64,000 bases of DNA from Colwellia polaris (GTDB taxonomy: Bacteria > Pseudomonadota > Gammaproteobacteria > Enterobacterales > Alteromonadaceae), in NCBI RefSeq assembly GCF_002104515.1, contig NZ_NBOE01000002.1, positions 434,001 through 498,000 of the forward strand. Direction: 5' to 3'. Of this stretch, positions 7,982 to 17,057 are shown one piece after another. The notes under the pieces were generated by a model that saw only the letters and a program-made list of their open reading frames with translations, had not been told where the DNA came from and searched no databases. The position numbers were made by a program, and so were the translations under genes. The first letter of the stretch is position 1; every line of letters starts with the position of its first letter.

Positions 7982-9532
7982 ATGCGTTTAGAAATTGGTT
8001 GCCATGACCGAGTCGGTATTGCGCAAAGTGTGTTAGCGATATTTGTTGAACGTGGGATTGACCTACGAGGTATCGAGGTTAAAAGACCGGGGAAAATTTT
8101 CATTAACATTCCTGATTTAGAGTTTTCAGAGTTGCAAAGCTTTATGCCTCAGTTACGCTTAATTGACGGTATTATTGATGTTAAAACTACGCCTTATATG
8201 CCATCTGAGCGAGAGCGCAATGAATTTGAAACATTAGTCAAAACTTTCCCTGATCCTTTTATTTCAGTAGACAATAAAGGACAAGTACGGGTAGTAAATA
8301 ACATTGCGGCACAAATAATGTGTGAATCGTTAGAGCATATTATTGGCGAGCATGTTGGCCAATGGCTGAAGGGTTTTAATTTATCGCGATGGCTTGATGG
8401 TGAGGAAGTGTTAGCTCAAACCCGCAGGGTTAAATTCCAAGACGATGATTTTGTAGCTGATATTATCCCAATTCATATTGCTGATGACGATGAAAAACAT
8501 GTACTTGCAGGTGCGGTTATCATATTAAAATCAGAAGCTAGATTAGGTCAGCAAATCAGTGTTTTTAAAAAGGCTAATGAGAATGACTTTAATGGCATTC
8601 AAACTAACAGTAGTGCAATGCGTAAATTAATTCGCGAAGCAAAACGTATGGCCTTACTTGATTCTTCAATGCTGATTGTTGGAGAAACAGGAACAGGTAA
8701 AGAGTTATTGGCTCGGGCCTGCCATGCTGCTAGTGATCGTGCCGATAAACCTTTTATGACCTTAAGTTGTGCAGCATTACCAGACGATGCCGCAGAAACA
8801 GAGTTATTTGGTGCTGGAGCTGCAGGTCAAGCTAATAGCAAGCGCGGTATATTTGAATCAGCTGATGGCGGCACTATATTTTTTGATGAAGTTGGCGAAA
8901 TGTCGGCTAAATTACAAACCAAAGTACTCAGAGTTATTCAAGACGGCACCTTTAGGCGTATTGATGATGAGCAAGAAATTAAAGTAAATGTGCGCATTAT
9001 CGGGTCAACAAATCGTGATTTACTTAATATGGTATCGCTAGGTGAGTTTAGAGAAGATCTGTATTATCGCTTGAATGTTTTAGGTCTTAATATTCCATCA
9101 TTACGTGAACGTCGTGCTGATATTGTGCCTTTAGCGGAACTTTTTGTGGCTAAATTTGGTCAACGTATTGGTAAAACACATATTTCATTTGACGCTGAGT
9201 GTCTTGAGTTTATTGAGCATTACCCATGGCCAGGTAATGTTAGGCAACTTGAAAATGTATTGATACGAGCCGTGTCATTAATAGAAAACAATATTATTAT
9301 GACTTCGCATTTACAGCTGCCTGCCTATACGCGAGAACACGGTTATCTTGAGCAAGATTTTGAAGGAACACTAGACGCGGCAGTGAAAAATTTTGAAGCT
9401 GACTTATTACGTAAACTTTATCCAGCTTACCCAAGCACAAGACAGTTAGCGAAAAAGTTAGGGCTTAGTCATACGGCAATTGCTAATAAATTACGTGACT
9501 ACGATATCAACAAAAAAACCGTTAAAATATAA
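7982..9532 (+). CDS. tyrR: TyrR, regulator of aromatic amino acid metabolism
   Basis: A 516-aa protein with an ACT domain (residues 1-70, beginning MRLEIGCHDRVGIAQ), a PAS-like domain (about 80-190), an AAA+ domain (Walker A GETGTGKE near 237; Walker B FFDEVGE) and a C-terminal HTH (TRQLAKKLGLSHTAIANKL). The sigma-54 contact loop GAFTGA is absent: after ELFG comes AGAAGQA. This is the TyrR condition, which works with sigma-70. Length is as in E. coli TyrR (513 aa). Its neighbours phhAB and maiA are aromatic-catabolic genes, and TyrR boxes lie before phhA and before tyrR itself. Confidence 0.96.
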   Translation: MRLEIGCHDRVGIAQSVLAIFVERGIDLRGIEVKRPGKIFINIPDLEFSELQSFMPQLRLIDGIIDVKTTPYMPSERERNEFETLVKTFPDPFISVDNKGQVRVVNNIAAQIMCESLEHIIGEHVGQWLKGFNLSRWLDGEEVLAQTRRVKFQDDDFVADIIPIHIADDDEKHVLAGAVIILKSEARLGQQISVFKKANENDFNGIQTNSSAMRKLIREAKRMALLDSSMLIVGETGTGKELLARACHAASDRADKPFMTLSCAALPDDAAETELFGAGAAGQANSKRGIFESADGGTIFFDEVGEMSAKLQTKVLRVIQDGTFRRIDDEQEIKVNVRIIGSTNRDLLNMVSLGEFREDLYYRLNVLGLNIPSLRERRADIVPLAELFVAKFGQRIGKTHISFDAECLEFIEHYPWPGNVRQLENVLIRAVSLIENNIIMTSHLQLPAYTREHGYLEQDFEGTLDAAVKNFEADLLRKLYPAYPSTRQLAKKLGLSHTAIANKLRDYDINKKTVKI

Positions 9533-9540
9533 TGTAAATA

Positions 9541-9575
9541 TGCCAATATTGTTCATTAACGTATTGGCGTTTTTT
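9541..9575 (+). terminator. Terminator after tyrR
   Basis: GCCAATA - 13 nt - TATTGGC followed by G and a T run, 10 bp after the tyrR stop and before maiA. Confidence 0.75.
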
Positions 9576-9596
9576 AAAACTACTTGAGTATTATAA

Positions 9597-10238
9597 ATGA
9601 AATTATATGGTTATTGGCGTTCTTCTGCCGCATATAGAGTTAGAATTGCTATGCACCTTAAAGGGCTAGTATTTGAATCGGTTCCAGTACATTTAGTAAA
9701 AGACGGTGGTGAACAACACAAAGATGCTTACACCGATTTGAATCCAACACATTTAGTACCCACGTTAGTTGATGAAGACATTAAGTTGCATCAATCAATT
9801 GCTATTATAGAATATCTAGACGAAAAATTTCCTTCTGTTGCTATTTATCCGGAAAATATCGTGATTAAAGCAAAAGTAAAAGCACTTGCTTTAGATGTAG
9901 CCTGTGAAATGCATCCCGTTAACAATTTGCGAGTACAACAATACTTAGTAAAAAGCTTTTCGTTGCCAGAAAGTGATAAGCTTATTTGGAGCCATCATTG
10001 GATGAATATCGGTTTTACTGCTATTGAGAAACAATTGAAACTTAATGCTGGTCAATATTGTTTCGGCGATAACATTACAATGGCTGATATTTGTTTAGTG
10101 CCGCAAGTATATAATGCCAATCGATTTAACCTTGATATGAGCAAGTTTCCAAATATATGTCGAGTAGTCGACAATTGTAATAAGCACCCAGCCTTTATTG
10201 CGGCACTTCCTGAAAATCAGGAAGATGCACAAAAATAA
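9597..10238 (+). CDS. maiA: Maleylacetoacetate isomerase (zeta-class GST)
   Basis: A 213-aa glutathione S-transferase of zeta class: N-terminal thioredoxin fold with YWRSSAAYRVRIAMHLKGL (active-site Ser in the SSxxxRVRI motif), glutathione-binding LVPTLV and QSIAIIEYLDE, and the C-terminal motif GDNITMADICLVPQVYNA. It isomerises maleylacetoacetate to fumarylacetoacetate in tyrosine breakdown via homogentisate. Other genes of that pathway are not in the window, but the position beside phhAB/tyrR fits. Confidence 0.93.
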   Translation: MKLYGYWRSSAAYRVRIAMHLKGLVFESVPVHLVKDGGEQHKDAYTDLNPTHLVPTLVDEDIKLHQSIAIIEYLDEKFPSVAIYPENIVIKAKVKALALDVACEMHPVNNLRVQQYLVKSFSLPESDKLIWSHHWMNIGFTAIEKQLKLNAGQYCFGDNITMADICLVPQVYNANRFNLDMSKFPNICRVVDNCNKHPAFIAALPENQEDAQK

Positions 10239-10312
10239 AGCAGATATAATTAAACTGTTAACGTTATAAACTTATTATTCTTCATTCACTTTTTCAATAA
10301 ACAAGGGTTATT

Positions 10313-11173
10313 ATGTCAATTCAACATACCGAAGAAAAACAAACACCTTGGGCTGTTATTGCAATAATTATAGCTGCGATTATCGCCTTCGTGATTTACT
10401 ACTATGTTATTTCAGCCGACAAAAGCGATACTATCGAAGCAAACACTACGGCTGTGATCGAAACGGTTGAAGAGCCGATCAAAGTGCCAGAATTACCACC
10501 TGAAATAATTGAGCCTGAGCTCTCTGTAGATCCAACTGAAGAAGATACGGTAGATATTGAGCCAGAAATAATTTTACCTACCTTAGATGAAAGCGATACT
10601 TGGTTTAGTACAAAGTTACCTGAATTGACTTGGCGAAAAGAGTTACTAAAACTGGTAGTAACAGACGATATGATCCGCCGATTTGTAGTGTTTACTGATA
10701 ACTTCAGTCAAGGCACTTTAGCTTACGAGCACACACCGTTAGTTACACCAAACACAAAGTTTACAGCCTTAGAGCAAGAAACTGAACAAGGCACACAATG
10801 GCAATGGGATGAATCTAGTACTCGTCGTTTTAGCATGTACGTTGATCTTCTGCGTTCAATGGACAGTGAAATGCTGGTGCAATGGTATGGTGAATTAAAG
10901 CCGCTAATTGACCAGGCTTATGCCGAGCTAGGCTACCCAGAGGAGGACTTCACCGACAAGCTGCAAAATGCGATAACTAAGGTGTTAGATATGGAAATCC
11001 CTAAAGAACAGCTCGAATTATCACGCCCTAGCGTTATGTATAAATATAAAGATGAGTCATTAGAATCATTAGATGATGCAGAAAAGTTATTATTAAGATT
11101 AGGCAAGGAAAACTTACTTGTGATTAAATCAGTAATGCTTGAGATTAATGAAAAATTAGCTAGATCACGTTAA
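10313..11173 (+). CDS. DUF3014 domain membrane-anchored protein
   Basis: A 286-aa protein with a short cytoplasmic N-terminus, one membrane helix (residues about 13-32, WAVIAIIIAAIIAFVIYYYV) and a long acidic, Pro/Glu-rich linker before a C-terminal domain that begins ELLKLVVTDDMIRRFVVFTD. That segment is the recognisable start of DUF3014, a family of unknown function common in proteobacteria. The topology suggests a periplasmic domain on a single anchor. It is followed after one base by an acyltransferase, so the two are probably cotranscribed. Confidence 0.75.
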   Translation: MSIQHTEEKQTPWAVIAIIIAAIIAFVIYYYVISADKSDTIEANTTAVIETVEEPIKVPELPPEIIEPELSVDPTEEDTVDIEPEIILPTLDESDTWFSTKLPELTWRKELLKLVVTDDMIRRFVVFTDNFSQGTLAYEHTPLVTPNTKFTALEQETEQGTQWQWDESSTRRFSMYVDLLRSMDSEMLVQWYGELKPLIDQAYAELGYPEEDFTDKLQNAITKVLDMEIPKEQLELSRPSVMYKYKDESLESLDDAEKLLLRLGKENLLVIKSVMLEINEKLARSR

Positions 11174-11174
11174 G

Positions 11175-11783
11175 TTGGCAAAGCAACAGATGAAGAAATT
11201 AATATTACCAACCGTACCAGCATGTATTGCAACAAGACATTATGGGGTGTTAAGTAAGCTTGCAAGTCAAATAATGCTGCGCTGTGGTTGGCAAATTAGT
11301 GGCGAGTTACCTCAGCACCCTAAGTTTATTCTTGCGGTAGCACCTCATACTTCAAACTGGGATTTTTTTGTTGGTATTGCTGCAATGTTTACTCTAAATC
11401 TTAAAGTATCATTTTTGGCAAAAGGCAGTATTTTTCGTTGGCCGATAAAGTCATTATTAAACAGCATTGGTGGGATTGGTGTTGATCGAAACCATAGCCA
11501 CGGTGTTGTTGGGCAAATCGTTAATGAATTTGAATCTAATGAGCAATTCATACTAGGTATAGCGCCGGAAGGTACACGTAGTAAAACAGTTGAGTGGAGA
11601 ACTGGTTTTTTACATATTGCTAAACAAGCAAATGTACCAGTAGTGCCGGTGAGTTTTGACTTTGCTAAGAAAGAAGTGAGATTTCATCCAGCAGTAAAAA
11701 TAACCGGTGACATAGCTCAAGAATTAATTGAATTTAAGCAAGTATTTTTAGGTGTTTGTGCAAAAAAACCACAAGCAGTTTAA
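11175..11783 (+). CDS. Lysophospholipid acyltransferase family protein (PlsC-like)
   Basis: A 202-aa acyltransferase with the PlsC-family HX4D motif in APHTSNWDFF (about residue 56) and the downstream APEGTRS motif that binds the phosphate (about residue 132). It should transfer an acyl chain to a glycerolipid or similar acceptor at the inner membrane. The start is uncertain: TTG at 11175 just after the previous stop, or ATG at 11190; neither has a clear ribosome binding site. Short versions of this kind are common and their exact acceptor is unknown. Confidence 0.8.
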   Translation: MAKQQMKKLILPTVPACIATRHYGVLSKLASQIMLRCGWQISGELPQHPKFILAVAPHTSNWDFFVGIAAMFTLNLKVSFLAKGSIFRWPIKSLLNSIGGIGVDRNHSHGVVGQIVNEFESNEQFILGIAPEGTRSKTVEWRTGFLHIAKQANVPVVPVSFDFAKKEVRFHPAVKITGDIAQELIEFKQVFLGVCAKKPQAV

Positions 11784-11799
11784 AATTAGCAACTAGCGC

Positions 11800-11828
11800 T
11801 TGCAACGAAGCGTTTGTTTAGCGATAAT
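11800..11828 (+). promoter_or_regulatory. Sigma-70 promoter of ffs
   Basis: TTGCAA at 11800-11805, 17 bp spacer, GATAAT at 11823-11828. Initiation near 11835 would give a 5' leader of about 30 nt on the 4.5S RNA precursor. In E. coli a 24-nt leader is removed by RNase P, so the geometry fits. Confidence 0.6.
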
Positions 11829-11865
11829 TCGCGCCGCGTTAAAGAGATTTTTTTAGCGCCACTAT

Positions 11866-11980
11866 GGTGACCCTTTTGGTCCCTCCGCAATGATACTCTG
11901 TGAACTCGGCCAGGTCCGGAAGGAAGCAACCGCAGCAGACGACTCATGTGCCGGAGTGTTGGCTATTAGGGTTGCCACCC
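11866..11980 (+). ncRNA. ffs: 4.5S RNA (SRP RNA)
   Basis: The conserved SRP core is present: GGTCCGGAAGGAAGCAACC in the apical region with the GNRA-type GGAA tetraloop, and the matching CAG...GTGCCGG side. The ends pair (GGTGACCC at 11866 with GGGTTGCCACC at 11969-11979), closing a hairpin of about 115 nt, the size of E. coli 4.5S RNA. It acts with Ffh in cotranslational targeting of membrane proteins. End positions are estimated from the terminal helix and could be off by a few bases. Confidence 0.95.
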
Positions 11981-12602
11981 AATTCCTTTCTCCATAGCAA
12001 TACTCTTTAGCAATAGTCTCTATCCCATTCAGCAATATTTATTAAACCTCATTTTTAGGCATGACTAGCTAATATTTAATGCCTTTTTTATTTGCAATTA
12101 ACTTAATTAGGTAACCGACGTTAAATGTAGTAAAAACACTATCGCAATGTGTCATTAAAGATCTAAAATATATACTTTAAAGCATAGCTAGTTTACTAAT
12201 TACATGTAAAGGCTAGGTGACATAAGATTAAACATATATTCTGGCATTATTTCTGGCATTATTTCAACAAAACTGTAGTGGTAACTGAAGACTTAAATTC
12301 AAACCCTTTATCTTAACGTTCATGACTCAAATTTAAATCTGATGATTTAACAATAGGCGGTCGTAGGGATTGCACATAACGTGGAAACTCAGTTGTTAGC
12401 TCGTTGTAAATGCTCAATGAGTTAGTAAAATTGAAACAGGTGTGTGTTATCGATATGTTTAGGGCCGAGAATCTGCTGAGGCTCAAGAGTCATTGGGTTT
12501 TGAAAGCCAAAAATTGAGCGTAAAGGCAAGCGATAAATTAATTATTATGCTTGCCTTCAATATCTATTACGGTAACTATTTTACCGTAAAAATAAACCCT
12601 CG
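11981..12602. other. Intergenic region between ffs and the minus-strand permease
   Basis: No convincing gene in about 620 bp. Near the right end are two hairpins downstream of the permease stop: ACGGTAA/TTACCGT (12569-12587) and AAGGCAAGC/GCTTGCCTT (12523-12557). Read on the minus strand, the second is followed by TTT, so it may be a weak terminator for the permease. The rest is AT-rich sequence with no feature I can name. Confidence 0.4.
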
Positions 12603-14444
12603 TTATAAATACATCCAGCTTAATAATAAAGACAGTGTTACCCACATTAAAAGAATCAATGGAATACCAATACGCATAAAGTCAGAGAACTTATATCCTC
12701 CTGCATTCATTACCAGTAAATTCGTTTTATAAGCCATAGGTGTTGCATAACTTAAGTTAGCACCAAATAAAACCGCTAAAATAAATGGTTCAGGGGAAAG
12801 GTTTAATTGGCTCGCGACAGAAATGGCAATAGGTGTGCCTATTACCGCTGCTGCGTTGTTAGAAACAATATTTGTTAATATGGCTAGTAACAACATTAAT
12901 GACGCTAAAACACCACCTGGAGGCAATCCATATGAAACGGCAACAAAAACTTGTGCAATATATTCTGCTCCACCGGTCATCATCATTGCAGAACCTAAGG
13001 CTAATGAGGCAGCAACAATTAATATTACTTGGGTGCTAAGTGCCGATGAAGCTTCTTGCCAATCTAAACATTTAGTTAACAAAAGTATTAAAACACCACA
13101 AACAGAGCTGATTTCGATGGGTAAAATGCCTAGTGCTGACGATACAACTACCGCCAATAAAGTACCTAAAGCTATAGGGGCTTTACTTGTTTGAGGTAAT
13201 GATTCTGCGCCATCAATAACTAACAAGCCGGGCTTTTCTTTTAATGCGGCTATTTGCTCTATTTCACCTTGAACTAGCAATACATCACCAATTTTTAAAC
13301 GCGTTTTACCAATACCGTTACGTCCTATCTCCATTGCTTTACCTGCTCTGTGCAAAGCTACAACAGTGATCGCGTGTTTATTAATAAAGTTGGCTTCTTG
13401 TAATGTTCTACCCTCAATGCCGGAACCAGCAACAATTACAATTTCAGCTAAAATTTGTTTTTCAGCCTTTAATGGATGATCTTCATCAACTTTATGTTGC
13501 CCAGAGAATAAGGTAGCGCCAAGCACGGTTTCGTATTCTTTAAGTCTATCGGGATAATCATGTACTTTTAATCTATCGCCAACAACGAGTACCGTGTCTG
13601 GCAAAGGTACAATATTACGATTTTCAGGACCGCGTTGGATGCTTTCTATTTTTAATTGGCCATCTGTTAACGCTATAATTTCAGTAATAGTTTTTTCATT
13701 ACTTGTACTTTCTTCATTTATATTAAGGTAGGCACTGAAAATTCTAGGCGAAGTATCAGGCATGGATGGAGAGCGACTTGGCAGTAATTTAGGCGCGATA
13801 ATCCATAAATAAGCAATGGCAACAACAGCGGCAATAAGAGCAGGTTGTGCAAAGTCAAAAAGGCCAAATTCAGCAGCGCCCATATTTTTAGCAATACTTA
13901 CAACCAACAAGTTAGTTGATGTGCCAATAGTCGTTGCCATACCACCAACTAATGTAGCAAGACCCATTGGCAGTAACATCGGGGACGAGTCGGTTTTAGT
14001 ACGCAAAGATACACTAATTAAAATAGGCAGTAACAGCACTACAACCGGCGTGTTATTTATAAAGGCACTTAATGTTCCGGCTAAAACAAGTGTAATTAGC
14101 AGAGACAATGCGGGGCTGATTTTCCACAATTTGGCCAGATATCGTCCTATAGGCTCTAACGCACCTGTGCGTACTATGCCATGGCCAATAATCATCAGTG
14201 AGCAAACCGTAACTAAGGCCTCATGCCCAAAACCAAAAAATAAAGCACTAGGTTCAAAATGTACGCCATCAACAGAAAATGGAAAAACGGCAAACATTAC
14301 CGCTAATATGGCTATTACAGCAAGCGATGAAGTTTCTAGCGGTATATCTTCACGACGGAATAAATAGAGCGCTAAAACGGTTATCAGCAGAACAGCTAAA
14401 GCATGATTGTTAGGGATATCAGGAATATTCAACGTTATGACCAC
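12603..14444 (-). CDS. SLC13-type permease with two RCK_C (TrkA-C) domains
   Basis: A 613-aa polytopic transporter. The N-terminal half (residues 1-210) and C-terminal third (about 420-610) are strongly hydrophobic and show the divalent anion/sodium symporter pattern, for example INNTPVVVLLLPILISV and the mirrored NIVSNNAAAVIGTPIAISV. Between them sit two hydrophilic RCK_C-like domains (about 225-310 and 320-405, with PLPDTVLVVGDRLKV and KTRLKIGDVLLVQGE). Such proteins are annotated as SLC13 family permeases for sulfate, dicarboxylates or other anions; the substrate cannot be told from the sequence. Confidence 0.85.
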   Translation of the reverse strand: MVITLNIPDIPNNHALAVLLITVLALYLFRREDIPLETSSLAVIAILAVMFAVFPFSVDGVHFEPSALFFGFGHEALVTVCSLMIIGHGIVRTGALEPIGRYLAKLWKISPALSLLITLVLAGTLSAFINNTPVVVLLLPILISVSLRTKTDSSPMLLPMGLATLVGGMATTIGTSTNLLVVSIAKNMGAAEFGLFDFAQPALIAAVVAIAYLWIIAPKLLPSRSPSMPDTSPRIFSAYLNINEESTSNEKTITEIIALTDGQLKIESIQRGPENRNIVPLPDTVLVVGDRLKVHDYPDRLKEYETVLGATLFSGQHKVDEDHPLKAEKQILAEIVIVAGSGIEGRTLQEANFINKHAITVVALHRAGKAMEIGRNGIGKTRLKIGDVLLVQGEIEQIAALKEKPGLLVIDGAESLPQTSKAPIALGTLLAVVVSSALGILPIEISSVCGVLILLLTKCLDWQEASSALSTQVILIVAASLALGSAMMMTGGAEYIAQVFVAVSYGLPPGGVLASLMLLLAILTNIVSNNAAAVIGTPIAISVASQLNLSPEPFILAVLFGANLSYATPMAYKTNLLVMNAGGYKFSDFMRIGIPLILLMWVTLSLLLSWMYL

Positions 14445-14510
14445 TTATTTTATATGTTAGGTTATGAAAGCTAGCCGAGAAAGCAACGGCATAACAAAAT
14501 TTAGCATGTA

Positions 14511-14771
14511 CTAATTATGTTCTTTCATGAATGCTAATGCTTTGGAAGCCGCAACTTTAACATTGTTTTCCATCTCAAAACGTTCAGATGCGGGTAAATA
14601 AAAAGCCATGTCAACTTCATGTCGAATGTAGCGTGTGGGCAGTTGATTCAAAACTACACAAACTAAATCTGCTAAAAATTCAGCATCATAGCTATCTTCT
14701 AGTTTCAATGCCGAGAAATGTTGCGAAACTAACTTTTCGTAATAATTATGAATATCGTCGGGAATGTTCAT
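14511..14771 (-). CDS. ComFB-family small protein
   Basis: An 86-aa protein that fits the ComFB (late competence development) family: N-terminal IHNYYEKLV, then DLVCVVLNQLPTRYIRHEVDMAFYL, the family core where CxxxxLNxLPPxY is conserved. ComFB-type domains in other bacteria bind cyclic dinucleotides, so a signalling role is possible. No clear ribosome binding site precedes the ATG. It lies between the permease and priC on the same strand. Confidence 0.75.
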   Translation of the reverse strand: MNIPDDIHNYYEKLVSQHFSALKLEDSYDAEFLADLVCVVLNQLPTRYIRHEVDMAFYLPASERFEMENNVKVAASKALAFMKEHN

Positions 14772-14890
14772 GTTAATAACTTTTTTTGGTGGTTATATTT
14801 TCAAGCCTAATGCTAGTGTAATGAAAACACCAATCTTTTTTTCTTTATGAGCATTAATTTAAATTGTAAAGATTAAATGTTAAACATGTT

Positions 14891-15493
14891 TTAACGTTTT
14901 TCAGCACTCGCTATTTCGCGTTCAAGTTTAGAAATTGCTTGTCGGCATCGACCAAGACGTTGGTGAATAGCAAGCACCTCGTCAGTTAATTGTTTTGATT
15001 TTTTTACAGAGGCCCCATGAAACTGTTTCTCACGAGTTTGTATCATTTCGAGTAAACGTCTTTCGAACTCAACAGTTTCATTGAGCTTTTTATGCAGGTT
15101 ATGACTAGATTGCATTACAGCCTGAGCTGCTTTTTTATAACGTCTAGATTTTATTGCCACAAGCCTTTGTGCTGGCTCTTTATGTAAAGTACTGTTTGCA
15201 TTTAACGCATTTCTTAACGCGGAAATTTGCTGTTCAATAGTAAGTAAGCGCGTATGCGCAAGCGTGTTTTTATTTGCAGCTAAAAGTCTAGCCAATTCAT
15301 TAGTTTTATTTTTTACCTCGTCAACATAAGGTTGAAACAGATCACTGTGAGTAAGAAATAATTTTTCAGAGAAAATATCATTTTCTTGAATTATTTTATG
15401 AGATTTTGAGTGCTTATTTTGTTGATCAACAATGTTGGCCTGCACATTAAGCTGATCGAGAATTGCATGAATTTTATTAATCGCATTGTGCAT
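14891..15493 (-). CDS. priC: Primosomal replication protein PriC
   Basis: A 200-aa, charge-rich helical protein. Family features are the FERRLLEMI motif near residue 143 and the C-terminal LGRCRQAISKLEREIA helix, both matching PriC (E. coli 175 aa). PriC reloads DnaB on abandoned forks that have a gap at the leading strand. The following minus-strand permease gene is unrelated. The call rests on these motifs, since PriC sequences diverge strongly. Confidence 0.82.
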   Translation of the reverse strand: MHNAINKIHAILDQLNVQANIVDQQNKHSKSHKIIQENDIFSEKLFLTHSDLFQPYVDEVKNKTNELARLLAANKNTLAHTRLLTIEQQISALRNALNANSTLHKEPAQRLVAIKSRRYKKAAQAVMQSSHNLHKKLNETVEFERRLLEMIQTREKQFHGASVKKSKQLTDEVLAIHQRLGRCRQAISKLEREIASAEKR

Positions 15494-15504
15494 ACTTAAC
15501 CCTT

Positions 15505-16287
15505 CTAACTAAACCAAGCTTGATAGCCTAAGTTAGCCGACATAAGAATAACCACTGTAATAAAAGTAGGGCGTATAAATTTACTACCCAATTTAATGGC
15601 CCAATTAGCACCGACCCAGGCACCAAGCATGATGAAAAACCCCATTGAAAGGCCTAATACAAAGTTAACGTGGCCTAGGTAAATAAAAGTTAACAAGCTA
15701 AAGAAATTACTGACAAAATTTGTCGAGCGGGCTAACCCTGAACTAAGTAGAATATCGATTTTATATAAGGCATTTGATGAACTTACCCAAAAGGCACCCG
15801 TTCCCGGTCCAGCAACGCCATCATAAAAGCCTAAAATAAGCCCTTGTATTACTTGTTTAATTTTTATAATTCTATTTTTTATCGGTAAGCCTATCACTTT
15901 ACTGGAAACTGAGCGCGATAATAAAGTGTATACAGCGGTTAATACTACAAGCACTGGAATGTACTTATCTAGAAACTCGACAGATAAAAAATTAACAATT
16001 ACAGTACCTAAGATAGCGCCAATAGCAGTGGCGATAATAGCTAGACGCCAATATTTAGGATTAAAAAGTTTTTTTCGATAAAAAGTAAAAGATGCTGTAA
16101 ATGAACCAAAAGAGGCAGCAAGTTTATTCGTACCAAGTGCAACGTGTGGTGGTAAACCAGAGGTTAATAATGTAGGCACGGTAAGCATGCCGCCGCCGCC
16201 AGCAATAGCATCAATTAGCCCAGCAACAAAGCCGACACTACATAAGGTTATCCATAAACTAATGTCTAGGGCAGGATCCATGATCAT
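15505..16287 (-). CDS. yfcA: TSUP (TauE/SafE) family membrane permease, YfcA-like
   Basis: A membrane protein of about 260 aa with seven to eight hydrophobic segments. It carries the YfcA-type signature VGFVAGLIDAIAGGGGMLTV near the N-terminus and the repeated half motif LGFYDGVAGPGTGAFW in the middle. An upstream in-frame ATG at 16338 would add 17 residues that do not fit the family, so I place the start at 16287; neither ATG has a strong ribosome binding site. The TSUP family moves sulfite, sulfonates or related anions; the substrate here is unknown. Confidence 0.85.
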   Translation of the reverse strand: MIMDPALDISLWITLCSVGFVAGLIDAIAGGGGMLTVPTLLTSGLPPHVALGTNKLAASFGSFTASFTFYRKKLFNPKYWRLAIIATAIGAILGTVIVNFLSVEFLDKYIPVLVVLTAVYTLLSRSVSSKVIGLPIKNRIIKIKQVIQGLILGFYDGVAGPGTGAFWVSSSNALYKIDILLSSGLARSTNFVSNFFSLLTFIYLGHVNFVLGLSMGFFIMLGAWVGANWAIKLGSKFIRPTFITVVILMSANLGYQAWFS

Positions 16288-17057
16288 AGAATGTTTTGCA
16301 TAGTAAATTTGCGGGTAACTATACCACAATGCAATCATGAATTTATCTAGATTTCTAACTCAAATTGAGAGTATTTTTCTGCGAAGCAAAGTTTATTTTT
16401 GTGTACTTCTGATTCGAAATTTAACAGCGTATAAAATATTTTTAGATAAATATTCACAAACAGTGTATTTAAATTAAACGGTGAAAGGCCCTAAAATAGG
16501 ATTGTGGGTGAGATAAAATCACTATTTATTGCCAAATTTGAGCTTGGTTACAAAATAAATGAAAATAAATATCAAAAACTGTTTCAATTTGTTTACGTAA
16601 GTTGTTTGTGTGTGTAAGTTATTGTTAATTAGGTTAAATGTTGTTTTTGTCGTTTTTTTTATAAATACCTGAAAAAACTATTTGTTTTTTTGTGCTCATT
16701 CAATAACCCATAAAACATAAAGACCCTATAAGCTGTTGTTTTAAATTCATTTATTTGTGTGTTTTTATTGGCGGTAATCGACTTTAAATACATCGAAGAT
16801 ATGATTTTTAATGAGAAATCGCTTATTTTGTGTACTTTGTTACTTGATTGTTAACATACGTTTTTTGACTGCCTTTTAATGCCATAAGTGAATTATGTAA
16901 ATAAAACGTAACTGTTTGTGTTGACCCATTAACAAGATTAAGTTTAATATCTTAGCTGAAAGATTTGGTTATTAACCGAATTAGTAATTCAACAACAAGA
17001 CAACATAGTCTTGAAATTAAACACTAGTATCACGAAAGTGGTCCAGGGAGTATATCA
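16288..17057. other. Long regulatory region upstream of the TonB-dependent receptor
   Basis: About 770 bp of very AT-rich DNA with no supportable gene. The best promoter is TTGACC at 16921-16926, an 18-bp spacer and TAATAT at 16945-16950, giving a leader of about 100 nt before the receptor ATG at 17058. A TTTACGTAA palindrome lies near 16593. No clear Fur box was found. Confidence 0.45.
16921..16950 (+). promoter_or_regulatory. Candidate promoter of the TonB-dependent receptor
   Basis: TTGACC, 18 bp, TAATAT. Both hexamers are close to the sigma-70 consensus and the element lies about 108 bp before the receptor start. Found by eye in AT-rich DNA, so chance matches are possible. Confidence 0.5.

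Noticed and set aside
12493-12732. Plus-strand ORF of 79 codons overlapping the end of the SLC13-type permease.
   Set aside because: Antisense to a clear gene, with no ribosome binding site and no domain.
13816-14367. Plus-strand ORF of 183 codons inside the SLC13-type permease.
   Set aside because: Shadow of the membrane-spanning codons on the other strand.
16288-17057. Fur or other metal-regulator boxes in the long leader of the TonB-dependent receptor.
   Set aside because: Only AT-rich half sites; nothing near the consensus.
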